A stretch of DNA of 64,000 nt from Nocardioides litoris (GTDB lineage: Bacteria; Actinomycetota; Actinomycetes; Propionibacteriales; Nocardioidaceae), in assembly GCF_006346315.1 (NCBI RefSeq), contig NZ_VDMR01000003.1, positions 124,001 through 188,000 on the forward strand, given 5' to 3'. Below, in pieces: positions 1-8,733 of this stretch; the first letter of the stretch is position 1, and every line of letters starts with the position of its first letter. A program made the position numbers and the translations under genes. Below the pieces are notes generated by a model. The model was not told where the DNA came from. It saw only the letters and a list, made by a program, of their open reading frames with translations, and made no database searches.

Positions 1-13
1 GCGTCCATGGTCG

Positions 14-253
14 TCAGAGCACGAAGGCGAGGGCGATACCGATGATCGCCAGCGCCTCGGCGAGCGCGAAGCCGAGGATCGCGATCGACTGCAGGCGGCC
101 CTGGGCCTCCGGCTGGCGCGCGACGCCGCTGATGTAGGCCGCGAAGATGAGGCCGATGCCGACGCCCGGGCCGATGGCCGCGAGGCCGTAGCCGATCATG
201 TTGAGGCTACCCAGGTCGGCGAGAGTGCCTTCGATGGCCATGGGGAGGAACAT
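14..253 (-). CDS. atpE: ATP synthase F0 subunit c
   Basis: This is the proteolipid subunit of the rotating c-ring of F1F0-ATP synthase in the plasma membrane. The 79 residues form two hydrophobic helices joined by the polar loop R46-Q47-P48. The ion-binding carboxylate is E66 in the second helix. Length and layout are normal for the family. I kept the ATG at 253 because an AGGG sequence lies about 8 bases upstream, while the second Met (residue 5) has none. It follows atpB on the same strand, and an ATG at base 8 on the minus strand could be the start of atpF, cut by the window edge. Confidence 0.97.
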   Translation of the reverse strand: MFLPMAIEGTLADLGSLNMIGYGLAAIGPGVGIGLIFAAYISGVARQPEAQGRLQSIAILGFALAEALAIIGIALAFVL

Positions 254-332
254 CAGGTTTCCCTTTCGGTGGTGGAACTGCGGTGGTGTATCAGAGGTGG
301 TGCGGGTCGTGCGGCGCCGAGGCCCTGACGGG

Positions 333-1166
333 TCAGTGCTCGTCGGCGAGCGCGCTGCCGATGTACATCGCGGTCAGCAGCACGAAGACGTAGGCCTGCA
401 GGAACTGGATCAGCAGCTCCAGGAAGGCGACGAGGATGAAGAGGATCCAGGCCAGCACGCCCACCGCGGCGTAGGCGCCGCCCATCTCGAGGACGAGGTA
501 CTCGCCGCCGAGCGCGAAGAGGATGAGCAGCAGGTGGCCGGCGAACATGTTGGCGAACAGACGCAGCGCCAGCGTGACCGGGCGGACCAAGATGTTGGAG
601 AGGAACTCCAGCGGGACCAGGAGCAGCAGGATCGGGCCCTTGACGCCGTGCGGGACCGACTGGTGCTTGAAGTAGCCCACGAAGCCGTGGCGCTGGATGC
701 CGACCGCGTTGTAGACGATCCAGGTCAGCGCCGCGAGGGCGTAGACCATGCCCGAGCGGGAGAAGGTCGGGAACTGGATGACCGGGATGGTGGCCATCAG
801 GTTGTTGAACAGCACGAAGAAGAACAGCGCGAACAGGTAGGGCACGAAGCGCTGGAAGTCGCGGCTGCCGATGATGTCGCGGCCCAGGGAGTTGCGGACG
901 AAGCCGTAGGCCTCCTCGCCCACGAACTGCAGCTTGCCGGGGACCATCGCCTGCTTGCGCGAGGCGGCGAAGAACAGACCGAAGACGAGGAGGGCCACGA
1001 GGACCAGCTGGATCATCGGCTTGGTGACGCCGATCTCGAAGGTCTGGCCGAAGGCGTCGAAGGAGCCAAGGCTGCCGCCGATGGGCGGGAGGTCGAACTC
1101 AGCGGGGCCGGGCGGGGTGAATCCCCCTTCTTCACCGCTGGCGGCGCGAAGGATCATCTCGTGCAC
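333..1166 (-). CDS. atpB: ATP synthase F0 subunit a
   Basis: Subunit a forms the stator half-channels that pass protons to the c-ring. The 277-residue protein has five to six membrane segments and the family signature around R202 ([11 protein letters not shown]), the arginine that interacts with the c-ring carboxylate. An acidic, proline-rich N-terminus of about 45 residues precedes the first helix. It lies between the small AtpI-like gene (13 bases upstream) and atpE (79 bases downstream), the standard atp order. The rest of the operon lies beyond the left edge. Confidence 0.97.
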   Translation of the reverse strand: MHEMILRAASGEEGGFTPPGPAEFDLPPIGGSLGSFDAFGQTFEIGVTKPMIQLVLVALLVFGLFFAASRKQAMVPGKLQFVGEEAYGFVRNSLGRDIIGSRDFQRFVPYLFALFFFVLFNNLMATIPVIQFPTFSRSGMVYALAALTWIVYNAVGIQRHGFVGYFKHQSVPHGVKGPILLLLVPLEFLSNILVRPVTLALRLFANMFAGHLLLILFALGGEYLVLEMGGAYAAVGVLAWILFILVAFLELLIQFLQAYVFVLLTAMYIGSALADEH

Positions 1167-1179
1167 TCCTGGTTCTCGG

Positions 1180-1401
1180 CTACGTCTCGTCGGTGGGCGC
1201 CCGGAAGCGCGCGAAAGTCTGGAAGATCGCCAAACCGGCGCCGGTCAGGATGCCGATCACGACCATGAAGCTGGTGCCCCACCAGAGGTCGAGCAGGAAC
1301 CCGACCGCGCCGTAGAGCAGCACTCCCGCGACGAGGTAGCCGAAGGCGAGCCACGGGTCGCCGGTCGGCGTCCCTGCCGGAGCGTCGTCGGGCTGACTCA
1401 T
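1180..1401 (-). CDS. AtpI/AtpZ-like small membrane protein
   Basis: A 73-residue protein with a short polar N-terminus and two hydrophobic segments (about residues 18-38 and 43-63) separated by LDLWWGTS. The tail is short and charged. Position immediately before atpB and the GxxLDxxxGT-like turn match the AtpZ/AtpI accessory proteins encoded at the head of atp operons, proposed to assist c-ring assembly or ion uptake. The family call rests on context plus topology. No catalytic residue is expected. Confidence 0.75.
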   Translation of the reverse strand: MSQPDDAPAGTPTGDPWLAFGYLVAGVLLYGAVGFLLDLWWGTSFMVVIGILTGAGLAIFQTFARFRAPTDET

Positions 1402-1431
1402 CGCGTGCCGGACGATAGCAGTGACCGCCGG

Positions 1432-1899
1432 TCATCGTTCACTCGCCGTCGCGCGGGGGGACGGGAGGTCGTAGAGGGGCACGCGGGCCCGCGTGGCGTG
1501 CACGAGCAGGCACACCGTCCAGGCCAGCGCGACGCCGATGACGCCGGCGGCGAACCACTCCGGGGACAGCGTCCCGGCGAGGTCGTCGCTGCCCCGCAGG
1601 ACGACCAGCAGGGCGGCCAGGGCGACCATCTGCAGGGTGTAGGTGAGCAGCGCGACGACCATCGAGGCCTGCGGCAGCAGGCCCGCGACCATGTCGACGA
1701 CGGCGAAGCCGGTGGCCAGCACGAGCAGCGTCACCCCCGCGCCGACGAGGGCACCGACGAGGGCAGTCGAGCCGCCGAGCAGCAGGCCGAGCAGGGCCAC
1801 GACCAAGGCCACCGCGACGGCTGCGAGCACCGCCAGGCCGAGCGCGGCCACGCCGTAGGGGCGGGTGCGTCGATCGGCGGAGGGGGCTTCGGTCGTCAT
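1432..1899 (-). CDS. Membrane protein, ATP synthase subunit I-like
   Basis: A 155-residue protein with about four predicted membrane helices (roughly residues 20-42, 45-66, 75-98 and 110-132) and short polar ends. It sits 30 bases upstream of the AtpZ-like gene at the head of the atp cluster, where actinobacteria commonly encode an AtpI-type protein. The helix running VALLTYTLQM resembles that family. It is not clearly assignable from motifs alone. A CRP/GlxR-type palindrome lies about 67 bases before the start, suggesting that it is the first gene of the regulated unit. Confidence 0.65.
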   Translation of the reverse strand: MTTEAPSADRRTRPYGVAALGLAVLAAVAVALVVALLGLLLGGSTALVGALVGAGVTLLVLATGFAVVDMVAGLLPQASMVVALLTYTLQMVALAALLVVLRGSDDLAGTLSPEWFAAGVIGVALAWTVCLLVHATRARVPLYDLPSPRATASER

Positions 1900-1965
1900 C
1901 GTCGGCGGCCGTCCTGTGCGGGGTCGGTGCTCGGGGAGGACCCCTCTCAGGAGCCCTTCAGGTGC

Positions 1966-1983
1966 TTGTGAATGCTATCACAA
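1966..1983. promoter_or_regulatory. CRP/GlxR-type operator upstream of the ATP synthase cluster
   Basis: The 18-base perfect palindrome TTGTGA-ATGCTA-TCACAA contains the exact TGTGA-N6-TCACA consensus bound by CRP-family regulators, including actinobacterial Crp/GlxR. It overlaps the stop codon of the WecA-like gene and lies upstream of the AtpI-like gene at 1899. On the minus strand its centre also reads TAGCAT, a possible -10, so binding could block that promoter. The site is seen in sequence; which protein binds it is inference. Confidence 0.65.
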
Positions 1984-3117
1984 AGTCTCGTCGGCCAGCA
2001 CCCGGGGCTTGCGCAGCACCGGCAGCACGAACGTCAGCAGGAGCGTGACGGCGAACCCGAGGCCGATCGCGACCAGCACGACCGGCCCGGTGCGCAGGCT
2101 CGCCAGCACCGTGGAGAAGGCGATGAGCCCGGCCCAGGCCCACATGATGAGGACCGCACGACGGTGGGAGTGGCCGATCTCGAGCAGCCGGTGGTGCAGG
2201 TGCTGCTTGTCCGGTGCGAACGGCGACCGGCCGGCCCGGGTGCGGCGCACGACGGCGAGGACGAGGTCGGCCAGCGGCACGATGAGGATCAGGATCGGCA
2301 GGGCCACCGGCAGGAGCATCGGGAGGAAGCTGGCCCGCGCGCCGTCGGACCCGAGCGCGATGTCCTCGGCGCTGAACTGGGTCGTCACGGTGATGGCCGA
2401 GGCCGAGAGGACCAGGCCGATGAGCATCGACCCGCTGTCACCCATGAACAGCCGCGCGGGGTGGAAGTTGTGCACCAGGAAGCCGCCGCACACGCCCGCC
2501 AGCGCCGCCGAGAGCAGCGCGCCGGAGGTGGCGAGGGTGACGCCGTTGGCCGCGCTCAGCTCGTAGCAGTAGACGAAGAAGGCGAGGGCGGCGATGCCGA
2601 CGACGCCAGCGGCCAGGCCGTCGAGGCCGTCGACAAAGTTCACCGCGTTGACGGTGGCGACCACGATGATCGCGGTCAGGATCGCGCCCTGGGCGGGGTC
2701 GAGCACGAACTGCTCGGAGTCGGTCTGGAAGAAGAAGCGGAACTGGACGCCGGAGTAGACCAGCAGCCCGACCGCCATGACCTGGCCGCCGAACTTGGTC
2801 AGCGCGTCGAGGTCGAAGATGTCGTCGAGGATGCCGACGCCGCAGATCAACGCCCCGGCGAGGATCACCGCACGGGCGTCGGAGAACGTGAAGGCGCCGC
2901 TGTTGGACAGGAACGGCAGCTCCCGCGCCACGAGGTAGGCCGCGACCAGCCCGCCCAGCATGGCGATGCCGCCGAGGTAGGGGATCGGCTCGTCGTGCAC
3001 GTCGCGGTCGCGCACCTGCGCGACCGCGCCGGTGCGCACCGCGATCTCGCGGGCGATGACCGTCAGCAGGAAGGTGACGGTGCCGGCGACGAGGAAGACG
3101 ACGAGGTACTCACGCAT
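1978..3117 (-). CDS. Polyprenyl-phosphate sugar-1-phosphate transferase (WecA/TagO/MraY family)
   Basis: A polytopic membrane enzyme of 379 residues that transfers a sugar 1-phosphate from a UDP-sugar to undecaprenyl or decaprenyl phosphate, starting cell-wall glycopolymer synthesis. Family signatures visible in order are the HDEPIPYLGG cytoplasmic loop, LDDIFDLDALTK, NFVDGLDGLAAG, FMGDSGSM and the His-rich HLHHRLLEIGHSHRR loop. About ten or eleven helices are present. I chose the ATG at 3117, which begins directly with the first membrane helix; longer in-frame extensions are Ser/Pro-rich and lie inside the upstream gene. It overlaps that gene by 8 bases, implying coupled translation. Confidence 0.92.
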   Translation of the reverse strand: MREYLVVFLVAGTVTFLLTVIAREIAVRTGAVAQVRDRDVHDEPIPYLGGIAMLGGLVAAYLVARELPFLSNSGAFTFSDARAVILAGALICGVGILDDIFDLDALTKFGGQVMAVGLLVYSGVQFRFFFQTDSEQFVLDPAQGAILTAIIVVATVNAVNFVDGLDGLAAGVVGIAALAFFVYCYELSAANGVTLATSGALLSAALAGVCGGFLVHNFHPARLFMGDSGSMLIGLVLSASAITVTTQFSAEDIALGSDGARASFLPMLLPVALPILILIVPLADLVLAVVRRTRAGRSPFAPDKQHLHHRLLEIGHSHRRAVLIMWAWAGLIAFSTVLASLRTGPVVLVAIGLGFAVTLLLTFVLPVLRKPRVLADETL

Positions 3118-3877
3118 CGGCACCGCTGTCGGGGGTCTCGCGCTTGGCCAGGCTCGGCGGTCCGGCGTCCTCCGAACCGCCGGCGCCAACGACGCCATCG
3201 GAACCGTCGGCGCCGTCGGCGCCGTCGGTGATGGTGGCGCCGAGCGGCTCGAGGACCTCGTTGAGCTGCTCGATGCTGAGGGCACCGACGCGCAGCACCC
3301 GGCCCTGCGGGCCGGTGGCGTCGACGATCGTGGAGGCCTCGCCCCCCGGCGACTCCCCCGCGTCGACGATGACCGCGACCGCCTCGCCCAGCATCTCCTC
3401 GGCCTGGTCGGCGTCGGTGGCGGCGGGCGAGCCGGTCAGGTTGGCCGAGCTGACGGCCAGCGGGCCGGTGCGCTCCAGCACCTCGAGGGCGACGTCGTGG
3501 TCGGGCATGCGCACCGCGACCGTGCCGCGGGTGTCGCCGAGGTCCCACATCAAGGAGGTCTGCTGCTTGCAGACCAGCGTGAGCGGGCCGGGCCAGAACG
3601 CGTCGACCAGCTCGCGGGCCCACCCCGGCACGTTGCGGGCCAGGGCGTCGAGGGTGGTGGCGTTGCTGACCAGGACCGGCGGCGGCATCTCGCGGCCCCG
3701 GCCCTTGGCCTCGAGCAGGTCGGCCACCGCGTCGGGGTCGAAGGCGTCGGCGGCGATGCCGTAGACGGTGTCGGTGGGCAGCACGACGAGGTCTCCGCGC
3801 TGCACCGCCACCGTCGCGGCCTGGACCGCCGCCTCCCGCTCCTCGTCGGTCGTCGTCGGGTAGCGCTCGGACGTCAC
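3110..3877 (-). CDS. L-threonylcarbamoyladenylate synthase (Sua5/YwlC/YrdC)
   Basis: This enzyme makes threonylcarbamoyl-AMP from threonine, bicarbonate and ATP, the first step of the t6A37 tRNA modification. The YrdC-fold signature LPTDTVYGIAADA is near residue 38, followed by the conserved VAVRMPDH and SANLTGSPAA segments. The GTG at 3877 is the likely start, 4 bases after the prmC stop codon. A low-complexity Gly/Ala/Asp tail of about 40 residues follows the catalytic domain and is probably disordered. The order prfA-prmC-sua5-wecA-atp is conserved in actinobacteria. Confidence 0.92.
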   Translation of the reverse strand: MTSERYPTTTDEEREAAVQAATVAVQRGDLVVLPTDTVYGIAADAFDPDAVADLLEAKGRGREMPPPVLVSNATTLDALARNVPGWARELVDAFWPGPLTLVCKQQTSLMWDLGDTRGTVAVRMPDHDVALEVLERTGPLAVSSANLTGSPAATDADQAEEMLGEAVAVIVDAGESPGGEASTIVDATGPQGRVLRVGALSIEQLNEVLEPLGATITDGADGADGSDGVVGAGGSEDAGPPSLAKRETPDSGADA

Positions 3878-3881
3878 CCGG

Positions 3882-4727
3882 TCATCCTGCCAGCACACGT
3901 CGGGCCGTGGTGAACCGTGGCCGACCGGCGAGGTCGCGGTGGTCACGGACGTCGCTCCACCCGCCCGCCGCCACGAACGCGGCCGGCGCCGACTCCCCCT
4001 GGACGTCGGCGTGCTCGACCCCCACCACGCCACCGGGGCGCAGCAGGGCGCGGGCGCGGACGGCGATGAGCCGGATCGCGTCGAGGCCGTCGTCGCCGGA
4101 GAACAACGCCAGGTGCGGGTCGTGGTCGCGGGCCTCCGGGGCAACGGACTCCCACGCCTCCAGGGGGACGTACGGCGGGTTGGAGACGACCACGTCGACG
4201 GTGCCGAGCAGGTCGTCGAACGCGTCGGCCAGCGAGCCCGCCCGCAGGTCGACCCCCGTGCCGGCCAGGTTGCGCTCGGCCCAGGCCAGCGCCCCCTCGT
4301 CGAGCTCGACCGCGTGCACCCGGGCGTGCGGCACCTCGTCGGCCACCGCCTTGGCGATCGCTCCGGAGCCGGTGCACAGGTCCACCACGACGGGCGCGGC
4401 CAGGGGCCCGGCCTGTTCGACGGCCCACCCGGCCAGCAGCTCGGTCTCCGGCCGCGGCACGAACACCCCCGGGCCGACGGCCAGGTCGACGTGGCGGAAC
4501 CCCGCGACCCCGGTCAGGTGCTGCAGGGGCTCGCGGGCGGCCCGGCGGGCCAGCAGCGCGTCGTACGCCGCGAGGTGGCGCTCGCCCACCTCGTCGAGCA
4601 GCGGGAGGCGGCCGCGGGGCACGCCGACCACGTGGGCCAGCAGCTCGGCGGCGTCGTGCTGCGGGCTGGCGACGCCGGCGGCCTCGAGCCGCGCCGCTGC
4701 GGCGGCGAGCAGCGCGCGGGGCCTCAC
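3882..4727 (-). CDS. prmC: Release factor glutamine N5-methyltransferase
   Basis: PrmC methylates the glutamine of the GGQ motif in release factors. The 281-residue protein has an N-terminal helical substrate-binding domain (about 1-95) with [10 protein letters not shown], then a Rossmann methyltransferase domain with the SAM-binding [12 protein letters not shown] and the catalytic NPPY at residues 183-186. Its start codon overlaps the prfA stop by 4 bases (ATGA), so enzyme and substrate are translationally coupled. Confidence 0.95.
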   Translation of the reverse strand: MRPRALLAAAAARLEAAGVASPQHDAAELLAHVVGVPRGRLPLLDEVGERHLAAYDALLARRAAREPLQHLTGVAGFRHVDLAVGPGVFVPRPETELLAGWAVEQAGPLAAPVVVDLCTGSGAIAKAVADEVPHARVHAVELDEGALAWAERNLAGTGVDLRAGSLADAFDDLLGTVDVVVSNPPYVPLEAWESVAPEARDHDPHLALFSGDDGLDAIRLIAVRARALLRPGGVVGVEHADVQGESAPAAFVAAGGWSDVRDHRDLAGRPRFTTARRVLAG

Positions 4728-5800
4728 GACTGCTCGAGGGCGGCGAGCCGCTCGGCGAGGTCGGCCTCGACGCAGGAGTCGAGGACCGGCTGCAGGTCGC
4801 CGTCGAGCACCTGGTCGAGGTTGTAGGACTTGTAGCCGGTGCGGTGGTCGGAGATCCGGTTCTCCGGGTAGTTGTAGGTGCGGATGCGCTCGGAGCGGTC
4901 GACGGTGCGCACCTGGCTGCGCCGGGCCTCTCCGGCGGCGGCGTCGGCCTCCTCCTGGGCGGCCGCGAGCAGCCGGGCCCGGAGGATGCGCAGGGCCTGC
5001 TCCTTGTTCTGCAGCTGGCTCTTCTCGTTCTGGCAGCTGACCACGATGCCCGTGGGCAGGTGGGTGATGCGGACCGCGGAGTCGGTGGTGTTGACGCTCT
5101 GGCCGCCCGGGCCGCTGCTGCGGAAGACGTCGACGCGCAGGTCGTTGTCGTGGATCTCCACGTCGACCTGTTCGGCCTCCGGCAGCACCAGCACGCCCGC
5201 GGCGCTGGTGTGCACGCGGCCCTGGGACTCGGTGACCGGCACCCGCTGGACGCGGTGCACGCCGCCCTCGAACTTCAGCAGCCCGTACGGCGCCTGGCCC
5301 GGCTCGACCTGGCCCTTGGCCTTGACCGCCACGGTCACCGACTTGTAGCCACCGAGGTCGGACTCGGTGGCGTCGAGGACCTCGACGGACCAGCCGCGCC
5401 GCTCGGCGTACCGGGTGTACATGCGGAGGAGGTCGCCGGCGAAGAGTGCCGACTCCTCGCCGCCCTCGCCCGACTTCACCTCGAGCAGGGTGTCGTTCCC
5501 GTCGGCCGGGTCGCGCGGGACCAGGAGGCGGCGCAGCCGTTCCTCGGCCCCGGGCAGCCGGGCCTCGATCGCGGCCGCCTCCTCGGCGAACGCGGGGTCC
5601 TCCCCCGCCAGCTCCCGGGCCGCGCCGAGGTCGTCGCCGAGGGTCGTCCAGTCACGCCAGGCGGCGATGATCGCGCTCAGCTCGGCGTACCGGCGGTTGA
5701 GCTGCTTGGCCAGGCGGGCGTCCGCGTGGGTCTCGGGCTCGGCGAGCCGGCCCTCGAGCTCGCGGTGCTCGTCGAGCAGCCCCTCGACAGCCTCGAACAC
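4724..5800 (-). CDS. prfA: Peptide chain release factor 1
   Basis: RF1 recognises UAA and UAG and triggers peptidyl-tRNA hydrolysis. The 358-residue protein carries the GGQ motif at residues 232-234 within [17 protein letters not shown] and a codon-recognition tripeptide P188-V-T190, a variant of the usual PxT of RF1. Length is typical. It is followed by prmC with a 4-base overlap and preceded by rpmE, from which it is separated by a strong hairpin terminator, so it may also have its own promoter in the 85-base gap. Confidence 0.96.
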   Translation of the reverse strand: MFEAVEGLLDEHRELEGRLAEPETHADARLAKQLNRRYAELSAIIAAWRDWTTLGDDLGAARELAGEDPAFAEEAAAIEARLPGAEERLRRLLVPRDPADGNDTLLEVKSGEGGEESALFAGDLLRMYTRYAERRGWSVEVLDATESDLGGYKSVTVAVKAKGQVEPGQAPYGLLKFEGGVHRVQRVPVTESQGRVHTSAAGVLVLPEAEQVDVEIHDNDLRVDVFRSSGPGGQSVNTTDSAVRITHLPTGIVVSCQNEKSQLQNKEQALRILRARLLAAAQEEADAAAGEARRSQVRTVDRSERIRTYNYPENRISDHRTGYKSYNLDQVLDGDLQPVLDSCVEADLAERLAALEQS

Positions 5801-5844
5801 GGGACTCCTCCTCGGGGGATCGGTGGGGCGGCGGGAAAAGAAGA

Positions 5845-5872
5845 CGCCGACCCCCGCGGACGGGGGTCGGCG
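5845..5872 (-). terminator. Rho-independent terminator after rpmE
   Basis: A perfect 12-bp stem (CGCCGACCCCCG with its complement) and a 4-base loop lie just past the rpmE stop codon. On the minus strand the stem is followed by a T-rich stretch (TCTTCTTTTC), the classical intrinsic-terminator arrangement. It separates rpmE from prfA. Confidence 0.8.
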
Positions 5873-5885
5873 CTCGGCAGGGCGA

Positions 5886-6107
5886 CTACTTGGAGTCGGC
5901 GGCCTTCTTCTTGTACCGGGCCTCGAAGCGGGCGACGCGACCGCCGGTGTCGAGGATCTTCTGCTTGCCCGTGTAGAACGGGTGGCACTGGGAGCACACG
6001 TCGGACCGGATGGTGCCGGAGGTGACGGTGCTGCGGGTGGTGAACGTCGCCCCGCAGGTGCAGCGGACCTCGGTGGTGACGTAGTCGGGGTGGATGTCGT
6101 TCTTCAT
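5886..6107 (-). CDS. rpmE: 50S ribosomal protein L31, zinc-binding form
   Basis: A 73-residue L31 with C16-x-C18 and C38-x-x-C41, the four zinc ligands of the C+ type. Such L31 is often replaced by a zinc-independent paralogue under zinc starvation. The core [15 protein letters not shown] is diagnostic. A GAGAGGA ribosome-binding site lies just upstream of the ATG at 6107. It has its own terminator and a long intergenic region upstream, so it looks monocistronic. Confidence 0.96.
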   Translation of the reverse strand: MKNDIHPDYVTTEVRCTCGATFTTRSTVTSGTIRSDVCSQCHPFYTGKQKILDTGGRVARFEARYKKKAADSK

Positions 6108-6204
6108 GGTGTCCTCTCACGATGTCCCGGGTCGTGGCACGGCGCGCCACGTGAACCGGGACCGACTGACGATCGTAGGAACACCGGAGGTGTCCGGACA
6201 ATTC

Positions 6205-6360
6205 CTGGGGTCTTGGGTGGCTGGTGTGGCGGCCGCGCGCGTAGTCGATCGGGTCTCCGCGTCAAGGACCGCGAAGCGGCCGCGAAGCGGCACCGCCGGC
6301 GTCCTTGACGCCGAGACGCGGCCTGCCACGCGCGCGGCCACCCGACCCCACCCACCAACA
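6205..6360. repeat. Large imperfect inverted repeat (about 150 bp)
   Basis: The intergenic DNA between rpmE and the response regulator is one extended imperfect palindrome. An inner arm at 6253-6269 pairs with 6301-6317 at 16 of 17 positions. An outer arm at 6231-6242 (GGCCGCGCGCGT) pairs perfectly with 6328-6339, and weaker G/C pairing continues outward. The loop contains two tandem copies of GCGAAGCGGC. No reading frame explains it. It could be a REP/MITE-like element or a structured RNA. Confidence 0.7.
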
Positions 6361-6368
6361 CCGACCAC

Positions 6369-6386
6369 GCCGGCCCGCAGGCCGGC
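6369..6386 (-). terminator. Hairpin immediately after the rho-linked response regulator
   Basis: A 7-bp perfect stem (GCCGGCC/GGCCGGC) with a CGCA loop begins directly next to the response-regulator stop codon. There is no T tract, so termination is only likely. Confidence 0.45.
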
Positions 6387-6752
6387 TCAACGCGCGAGCA
6401 GCGCCTCGACCCGTGCCGCCAGCTCGCGGGGTGAGAACGGCTTGGTGATGTAGTCGTCAGCGCCGGAGTCGAGGCCGGTGGCGACGTCGGCCTGCTGGGC
6501 ACGCGCGGTGAGCAGGATGACGGGCAGGTCACGCAGGGCGTCGTCCTCGCGGATGAGCCGGATCGCGTCGAGGCCGGAGACGCCCGGCATCATCACGTCG
6601 AGCACGCACAGGTCGGGGCGCTCGGCCCGGCAGGCCTCGAGGGCCGCCGCGCCGTCACCGACGACGGTGACGTCGTGGCCCAGGCTGCTCAGCTTGAACT
6701 CGACGAGCTCGCGGATGTCGATGTCGTCGTCCGCGACGACGATGCGGGCCAC
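6387..6752 (-). CDS. Single-domain (CheY-like) response regulator
   Basis: A 121-residue protein that is only a receiver domain: acidic pocket D8-D10, phospho-acceptor D52 in VLDVMMPG, switch residues T82 and Y101, and K104 in the YITKPF loop. No DNA-binding or enzymatic output domain follows, so it must act by protein contact or as a phosphorelay intermediate. It starts one base after the rho stop codon and is therefore expected to be co-transcribed and coupled with rho. No cognate kinase is adjacent. Its position between rho and rpmE is unusual to me. Confidence 0.93.
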   Translation of the reverse strand: MARIVVADDDIDIRELVEFKLSSLGHDVTVVGDGAAALEACRAERPDLCVLDVMMPGVSGLDAIRLIREDDALRDLPVILLTARAQQADVATGLDSGADDYITKPFSPRELAARVEALLAR

Positions 6753-6753
6753 C

Positions 6754-8733
6754 TCAGGCCTTCCTGCTCAGCAGCTCGATGTTGCTCTGGGTGCCGCGGA
6801 CCCGGTCGAGCACGGTCGTCAGGGCCTTGGCGGGGGCGAGGTCGGCGACCGAGGAGCGGAGGCGGGCGAGCACCTCGCGCTCCCCCTCGCCCAGCAGCAG
6901 CTCCTCGCGGCGGGTGCCCGAGCGACCGAGGTCGACGGCCGGCCACAGGCTCTGGGCAGCCAGGTCGCCGTCGAGGTGGACGACGTGGTTGGCCGTGCCC
7001 TGCAGCGCCTCGAGGAACGCCTCGTCGGTCGGGAAGCCGGTGTCGGCCTGGGCCGTGGCGAGGATGGTGAGCGAGCCGCCGTTCTCGACGTTGCGGGCGG
7101 CCCCGAAGAACCGCTTGGGCGGGTGCAGCGCGGCCGGCTCGAGGCCACCCGTGCCGAGGGCCCGGCCCGAGGCCGCCACCGTCTGGTGGTAGGCGCGGCC
7201 GAGGCGGGTCAGGCCGTCGAGCAGCACGACGACGTCGTGACCCAGCTCGACGAGCCGGCGGGCCCGCTCGATGGCCAGCTCGGCCACGGTGACGTGGTCG
7301 GCCGGCGGACGGTCGAAGGTGGAGGCGATCACCTCGCCCTTGACGGAGCGCTCGAACTCGGTGACCTCCTCGGGGCGCTCGTCGACGAGGACGACCATGA
7401 GGTGGCAGTCGGCGTGGTTGGCCGAGATCGACGCCGCCACCGAGCGCAGGAGCGTCGTCTTGCCGGCGTCGGCGGGGGCGAGCACCAGGCCGCGCTGGCC
7501 CTTGCCGAGCGGGGCGGCGAGGTCGACCACGCGGCCCAGCACGTCGCCCGCGCCGGTCTCCAGGCGCAGGCGCTCGGAGGGGAATAGCGGGGTGAGCTTG
7601 GTGAAGTCGGCCCGGGTCTTGGCCGTCTCGGGGTCCTGCCCGTTGACGCTGTCGATGCGGACCATCGGGTTGAACTTCTCGCGTCGCTCGCCCTCGCGAG
7701 GGTGGCGCACCTGGCCCACCAGCGCGTCACCGCGGCGCAGGCCGAAGCGGCGGACCATCGACAGCGACAGGTAGACGTCGTCGGGCCCGGGCAGGTAGCC
7801 GCTGGTGCGCACGAAGGCGTAGTTGTCGAGGACGTCGAGGATGCCGGCCGCCGGCACGACGACGTCGTCCTCGAGGATCGTGGTGTCGGGCTCGTGGCGC
7901 TGGCCCTGGCCGCCGTGGCCGCCCTGTTGGCCGCCACCCTGCTGGCCGCCCTGCTGGCCGCCGCCGTGCTGGCCGCTGCCCTGCTGGCTGCCCTGGGACT
8001 GGCCCCCCTGCTGCTGACCGCCCTGCTGGCCGCTGCCCGGGCCCTGCTGCCCGCCGGCCCGGTTGCGGTCGCGGCCGCGGCGACGCCGGTTGCGACCGGT
8101 GCGGCCCTCCCCGTCGTCCTGACCGCCGTCGTCCTGGCCGCGGTCGCCGTGGTCGGGCTGGTCCTGCCGGGGCTGGTCCTGGGCGCCCTGGTCCTGCTTG
8201 CCCTGCTGGGGCTGGTCCTGCTTGCCCTGCCGGGGCTGGTCCTGGGCGCCCTGGTCCTGCGTGCCCTCCTGGGGCTGGTCCTGCTTGCCCTGCTTCGGCC
8301 GGTCCCGCTTGACCCGCTCCTGCTTCTCCTGGCCCTGCGCGGGCTGCTCCTGGCTGGGCTGCTCCTGGCTGGGCTGCTCCTGGCTGGGCTGCTCCTGGGT
8401 GGGCGGGTCCTGCTTCGGACGGTCCCGCCGGGGACGGTCCTGGGTGGGCTGCTCCGTGGTGGCCTCGTCGAGGGTCGGCTGGTCGGGGTCGCGGCGGGGG
8501 CGCCCGCGCTGCGCCTCCTCACGCGGGGGGCGGTCCGCCGACGGGGACGACCCGGCCTGGGCCGACTTGATCGCCTCGACGAGCTGCGCCTTCTTCATCG
8601 ACCCGGCGCCGGCGATGCCCATGCCGCCCGCCATCGCCTTGAGGTCAGCGAGCAGCATGCCGTTCAACCCGCCCGGACGCTTCCTGGGCTTGTCCGGCTG
8701 GGCGGACTGGTCGGGCTCGGTCGTCTCCGTCAC
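6754..8733 (-). CDS. rho: Transcription termination factor Rho with long disordered insert
   Basis: Rho is the hexameric RNA helicase that terminates transcription. An N-terminal Rho-N helical domain (about residues 20-55) is followed by a roughly 220-residue Gln/Asp/Arg/Gly-rich low-complexity insert. The cold-shock RNA-binding domain comes next (around ILDVLDNYAFVRTSGY), then the RecA-type ATPase with P-loop APADAGKTT and the VLLDGLTRLGRAY region. I chose the GTG at 8733 because an AAGGA ribosome-binding site lies 6-7 bases upstream. Actinobacterial Rho proteins often carry such inserts; this one is long, with tandem EQPSQ and GGQQ repeats. Confidence 0.95.
   Translation of the reverse strand: MTETTEPDQSAQPDKPRKRPGGLNGMLLADLKAMAGGMGIAGAGSMKKAQLVEAIKSAQAGSSPSADRPPREEAQRGRPRRDPDQPTLDEATTEQPTQDRPRRDRPKQDPPTQEQPSQEQPSQEQPSQEQPAQGQEKQERVKRDRPKQGKQDQPQEGTQDQGAQDQPRQGKQDQPQQGKQDQGAQDQPRQDQPDHGDRGQDDGGQDDGEGRTGRNRRRRGRDRNRAGGQQGPGSGQQGGQQQGGQSQGSQQGSGQHGGGQQGGQQGGGQQGGHGGQGQRHEPDTTILEDDVVVPAAGILDVLDNYAFVRTSGYLPGPDDVYLSLSMVRRFGLRRGDALVGQVRHPREGERREKFNPMVRIDSVNGQDPETAKTRADFTKLTPLFPSERLRLETGAGDVLGRVVDLAAPLGKGQRGLVLAPADAGKTTLLRSVAASISANHADCHLMVVLVDERPEEVTEFERSVKGEVIASTFDRPPADHVTVAELAIERARRLVELGHDVVVLLDGLTRLGRAYHQTVAASGRALGTGGLEPAALHPPKRFFGAARNVENGGSLTILATAQADTGFPTDEAFLEALQGTANHVVHLDGDLAAQSLWPAVDLGRSGTRREELLLGEGEREVLARLRSSVADLAPAKALTTVLDRVRGTQSNIELLSRKA

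Noticed and set aside
8330..8460. Short tandem repeats that might suggest a CRISPR array
   Set aside because: They are in-frame codon repeats (EQPSQ) of the Rho insert, without spacers of constant length.
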